A DNA stretch of 10,033 nt from contig RXOD01006541.1 in the NCBI GenBank assembly GCA_005223375.1, forward strand, positions 1 through 10,033, written 5' to 3'. Origin of the DNA: Amoebophrya sp. AT5.2. Taxonomy: Eukaryota > Sar > Dinophyceae > Syndiniales > Amoebophryaceae. Positions 8,160 to 10,033 of this stretch are shown in pieces. Every line of letters starts with the position of its first letter. Position 1 is the stretch's first letter. The position numbers and the translations under genes are program-made. The notes under the pieces were generated by a model that was not told where the DNA came from, made no database searches, and saw only the letters and a list, made by a program, of their open reading frames with translations.

Positions 8160-9242
8160 CTGCCAGGAGCCCGGGTAAATTTTCAATCGCTTCCGCCTCA
8201 CCTACTTGAAAACAGGACCCGCAAGACGAGCAGTCGAACCCTAGCAGAGCCGCCACAACCAGACACGCAAAGAGTACGCACCTACGTAGAGTAGCACAGT
8301 CATGACCTTTCGCCCGGCGGAATAAGTTTCCGCGCACACATCTCCGCAAACGAGAGCACAATGGAGCCACGGAGTCGGGGGGCGGCGGCGGCGGCGGCGT
8401 TCCGGATATGCAAAATCATCACATCAGCATCGGAGGCGAGATATGGGCGGCCGCCCGATCTAAATATTACAGGTACTTAGCCAGATTCAGACTAAGCATG
8501 GAATTGAATTCATCGTTTGGCATCGGAATCACATTCATCGCGAACAAGTAGCAAGGGGGTGCCTGACCATATCCGCGCGAAGACAGAAAGGCTTTCCGTC
8601 TTTCTTTCTCACCTTTAGCGCCTTCTCCTGCACTCGCAAAGTGCGCTGCCGCCCTCCCCGTCCCCGGATTTTTAGGCAATAGTCCACAGCTCCATGCTCC
8701 CCCTTTTGCTGCGTGGTGGTAAGTGAGGAGCCCGCGAGTAGTTTGAAGAAAGCCTCCCGCATGACCTGTTCCACGAGTCGCTGCGGGCTGGATATCGTGC
8801 TGTACTCCAGCATTCTCGCGCAATGCCCCCGGCCCCCCTCGTAGAAAAGCTGCAAGTCCGCCGCCGCCTGTTTGTAGCTCCTCCATGACTGTGGCTCGAG
8901 CTGTTCCGTGGTGAGCAGGCGGGCTTTGTGGATCTCCAGCACGCAAGCCTTTCCAGGTTGGGAGCTGCTCATGGCCAGCGCCACCATATCGCGGCACTTC
9001 TCCCGCGCCTTGTTTAGCGAGCTCTTCAGGAAGCGCAGCCAGCCCTCAGACCCCAGCTCGTTGTACTTCAATTGCAGGCGCATGAATCTGTCGGCCTCGG
9101 CTCCTCCCTGGGCACCGCCCCGGGGCCGTATCGACAGATCAGCCGAGGTCTCGCTGATCCACCTAGTTTCGAACTGCCGCCCTAGGAACCGCTGCGCCAC
9201 TGCTCGCCCGCGGCGTTCGATCTCCCTAGGAGTATCGCCCAT
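8003..9242 (-). CDS. Gene 3: tandem PD-(D/E)XK nuclease-like protein (about 307 aa, one frameshift)
   Basis: The start at 9242 follows an in-frame TAG 12 bases upstream and has a good context (AGTATGG). Exon 1 runs 9242-8477; GT-AG splicing in phase 2 (donor at 8476, acceptor at 8160) joins it to exon 2, 8159-8003. Two similar halves are visible. Half 1 has E8, D35 (ADLSI), Q57-L-K59, then DMV at 85-87 and FY at 133-134. Half 2 has E158, D187 (VDYCL), Q205-E-K207, then DMV at 224-226 and, in exon 2, VNFYP and RYEW. E...D...QxK is the active-site pattern of PD-(D/E)XK nucleases with Gln in the third position, as in Mrr-type enzymes. The uninterrupted frame stops at 8535 after 235 aa. A one-base loss in the G-run at 8555-8559 would explain why the half-2 similarity continues in the next frame to 8477. 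Likely role: DNA cleavage serving the element (inference). It could equally be a captured accessory gene, now inactive. Confidence 0.6.
8160..8476 (-). other. Proposed intron of gene 3 (317 nt)
   Basis: It starts GTACCTG on the - strand and ends CTGGCAG. It is longer than most introns here and carries a GGC trinucleotide run (six units, 8381-8398) and the 12-bp palindrome GGGCGGCCGCCC at 8445-8456. A small extra exon inside cannot be excluded: a hydrophobic Cys-rich stretch is encoded near 8215-8285 and ends at a good donor-like GTAGGTGAG. Confidence 0.45.
8377..8399. repeat. GGC trinucleotide microsatellite
   Basis: A run of six G merges into six GGC units (8381-8398). It lies in the proposed intron of gene 3 and is probably polymorphic. 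Confidence 0.8.
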
Positions 9243-9547
9243 ACTTTCCGCCTACAATAAGCACCGGGTGAGGGGGGGTCCTACCTGGTTGAGCTCGGGG
9301 GGGGGCCTGTGCGTGCGCTCTGGGGGGGGAAAGCGTCCTGGGTTCTGCTAGGCGTCGATGATCCTGTACCGAGAAGCAGAAGAATTCTAAGACCTGGCAG
9401 CGTCCCTGGATCTCTCGGGAGCGGACTGATCTCCTAGTAGAAGCATCATGAGACCCCGGCGCAGGCCGCTACTAGTGCTTACGGCTTGAAGATCCTTTGA
9501 GCGCGAGCCTTTGTGTGGATCACTCTATTCTGGATCACAACAGGTAC
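9243..9547. other. Leader between gene 3 and right TIR
   Basis: It presumably carries the promoter and 5' UTR of gene 3. Three G tracts of 7, 9 and 8 bases (9272-9278, 9297-9305, 9322-9329) become C tracts on the transcribed-sense strand. Two copies of GGATCAC stand at 9517-9523 and 9532-9538. No coding sequence is supported; the + strand frame crossing 8908-9351 is a shadow of gene 3. Confidence 0.5.
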
Positions 9548-10005
9548 CTTCACGCATCCAGTTACGGCCCGTGTTACGACCCGGGGCCCGGCGGCTGCAG
9601 ATCGACGACGGACCTCCTGATGCTGATGTCGCTGGGTTCCTCATGCTGATCGAGGGGCGAGGATGCTGATTCCTGGATTCAATCTACCTATTACAGCTAC
9701 CTATCTGGGCCACATCGTTCATCGCAAGTCAAAATCACATCATCCAAACATCATCACAAACAGGTTAGCATCGCGGCATCAGAATAAGTATCGACTCAGG
9801 TCCTCCTAGCGGACCGGCTCCGGCCCGCGCCGGGTTCCGCCTTCATTGACGGGCCTCCATTGGTACTGGCCGAAACCAGTGTCGCCGCAGCCCCTCCAGT
9901 GGAGCGAGACGTCAGCTCCTACCAGCGCGCCTGCTTCCGCCAGGCGGCGGAAGCACTTTGAATCCTTACCAGCGCCACGCGCAATTGAAATTTTTTAATC
10001 GCCGA
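9548..10005 (-). repeat. Right terminal inverted repeat
   Basis: Reverse-complement partner of 1-454, with the same four conserved blocks in the same order and nearly the same total length (458 against 454 bp). The innermost block (9548-9632) is strongly conserved, and the outermost 19 bp are perfect. The part between 9783 and 9986 has little match to the left arm and contains a 10-bp hairpin absent from it. Confidence 0.85.
9932..9955. repeat. Perfect 10-bp hairpin near the right end
   Basis: TGCTTCCGCC at 9932-9941 pairs with GGCGGAAGCA at 9946-9955 around a 4-base loop, 50 bp inside the right terminus. No equal hairpin is present in the left arm. Structural asymmetry between ends could matter to transposition or replication (inference). 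Confidence 0.7.
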
Positions 10006-10033
10006 GCTGTTAATCGTCCCATTTCCTTGATAA
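10006..10033. other. Right flanking DNA outside the element
   Basis: Only 28 bp follow the end of the TIR. TTAATCG occurs just inside the end (9996-10002) and again at 10010-10016. With no left flank available, this cannot be called a target-site duplication. Confidence 0.4.

Larger units (their letters stand above)
1..10005. mobile_element. TIR-bounded DNA element, about 10 kb, unclassified
   Basis: Seen: the first 19 bases are repeated as an exact reverse complement at 9987-10005, and further inverted matches run inward to 454 and 9548. Between the repeats lie three intron-containing genes, two on + and one on -. Long inverted terminal repeats enclosing several genes are a hallmark of DNA transposons (Mutator-like elements, Polintons and others). 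No DDE transposase, tyrosine recombinase, rve integrase, family B polymerase, capsid or packaging ATPase is recognisable, so I cannot place it in a superfamily. A linear virus-like replicon or contig-end palindrome is the main alternative. The left flank is missing, so no target-site duplication can be read. Confidence 0.7.

Noticed and set aside
7897..8370. 157-aa - strand frame with a hydrophobic Cys-rich stretch
   Set aside because: The convincing coding signal in this region is in another frame (8003-8159); the hydrophobic piece could at most be a small exon and I cannot support it as a secreted protein.
8908..9351. 147-aa + strand frame
   Set aside because: Antisense shadow of the start of gene 3, running into G tracts.
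1..10005. Polinton/Maverick or polinton-like virus
   Set aside because: Long TIRs fit, but there is no family B polymerase, integrase, packaging ATPase, protease or capsid, and the size is smaller than usual.
1..10005. LTR retrotransposon or CRISPR-containing locus
   Set aside because: The terminal repeats are inverted, not direct; there is no reverse transcriptase motif and no regularly spaced repeat array.
9996..10016. TTAATCG pair as a target-site duplication
   Set aside because: One copy lies inside the TIR itself, and the left flank needed for the comparison is not in the window.

Overview
This window looks like one almost complete, previously unclassified eukaryotic mobile element of about 10,005 bp, followed by 28 bp of flanking DNA. 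The first 19 bases (TCGGCGATTAAAAAATTTC) recur as a perfect reverse complement at 9987-10005. Further inverted matches run inward to 454 on the left and 9548 on the right, giving long, mosaic terminal inverted repeats (TIRs) of about 455 bp. The left flank is not in the window, so a target-site duplication cannot be checked.

The host is a eukaryote. All three genes have GT-AG introns that can be placed by reading frame and phase (most 76-156 nt, two longer), good start contexts and GC-rich third codon positions, with T-rich introns. There are no Shine-Dalgarno operons, tRNAs or rRNAs. The compact GC-rich style suits a unicellular alga or other protist (haptophyte, dinoflagellate or similar), but the window does not identify the lineage.

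Layout. 1-454: left TIR. 455-982: leader without genes. 983-2738 (+): five-exon gene for a protein of about 454 aa with an acidic middle and a Lys/Ala-rich tail. 2739-3409: spacer that opens with four consecutive hairpins right after the stop codon. 3410-7453 (+): one large gene of at least five exons, about 1,124 aa, unlike any family I can name; its last exon (5151-7453) could also be a stand-alone 766-aa gene. 7454-8002: convergent spacer. 8003-9242 (-): two-exon gene for a protein of about 307 aa that I read as a tandem duplication of a PD-(D/E)XK nuclease-like unit (each with E ... D ... QxK), apparently broken by a one-base loss in a G-run. 9243-9547: spacer with long G-tracts. 9548-10005: right TIR. 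10006-10033: flank.

Inference on how it works: a TIR-bounded unit with a large protein, a basic protein and a nuclease-like protein suggests a self-mobilising DNA transposon. No known transposase, integrase, reverse transcriptase, DNA polymerase, capsid or packaging ATPase was recognised. Which protein cuts and joins DNA is therefore open. The large 3410-7453 product is the default transposase candidate, and the nuclease-like protein is the only one with a readable catalytic signature.
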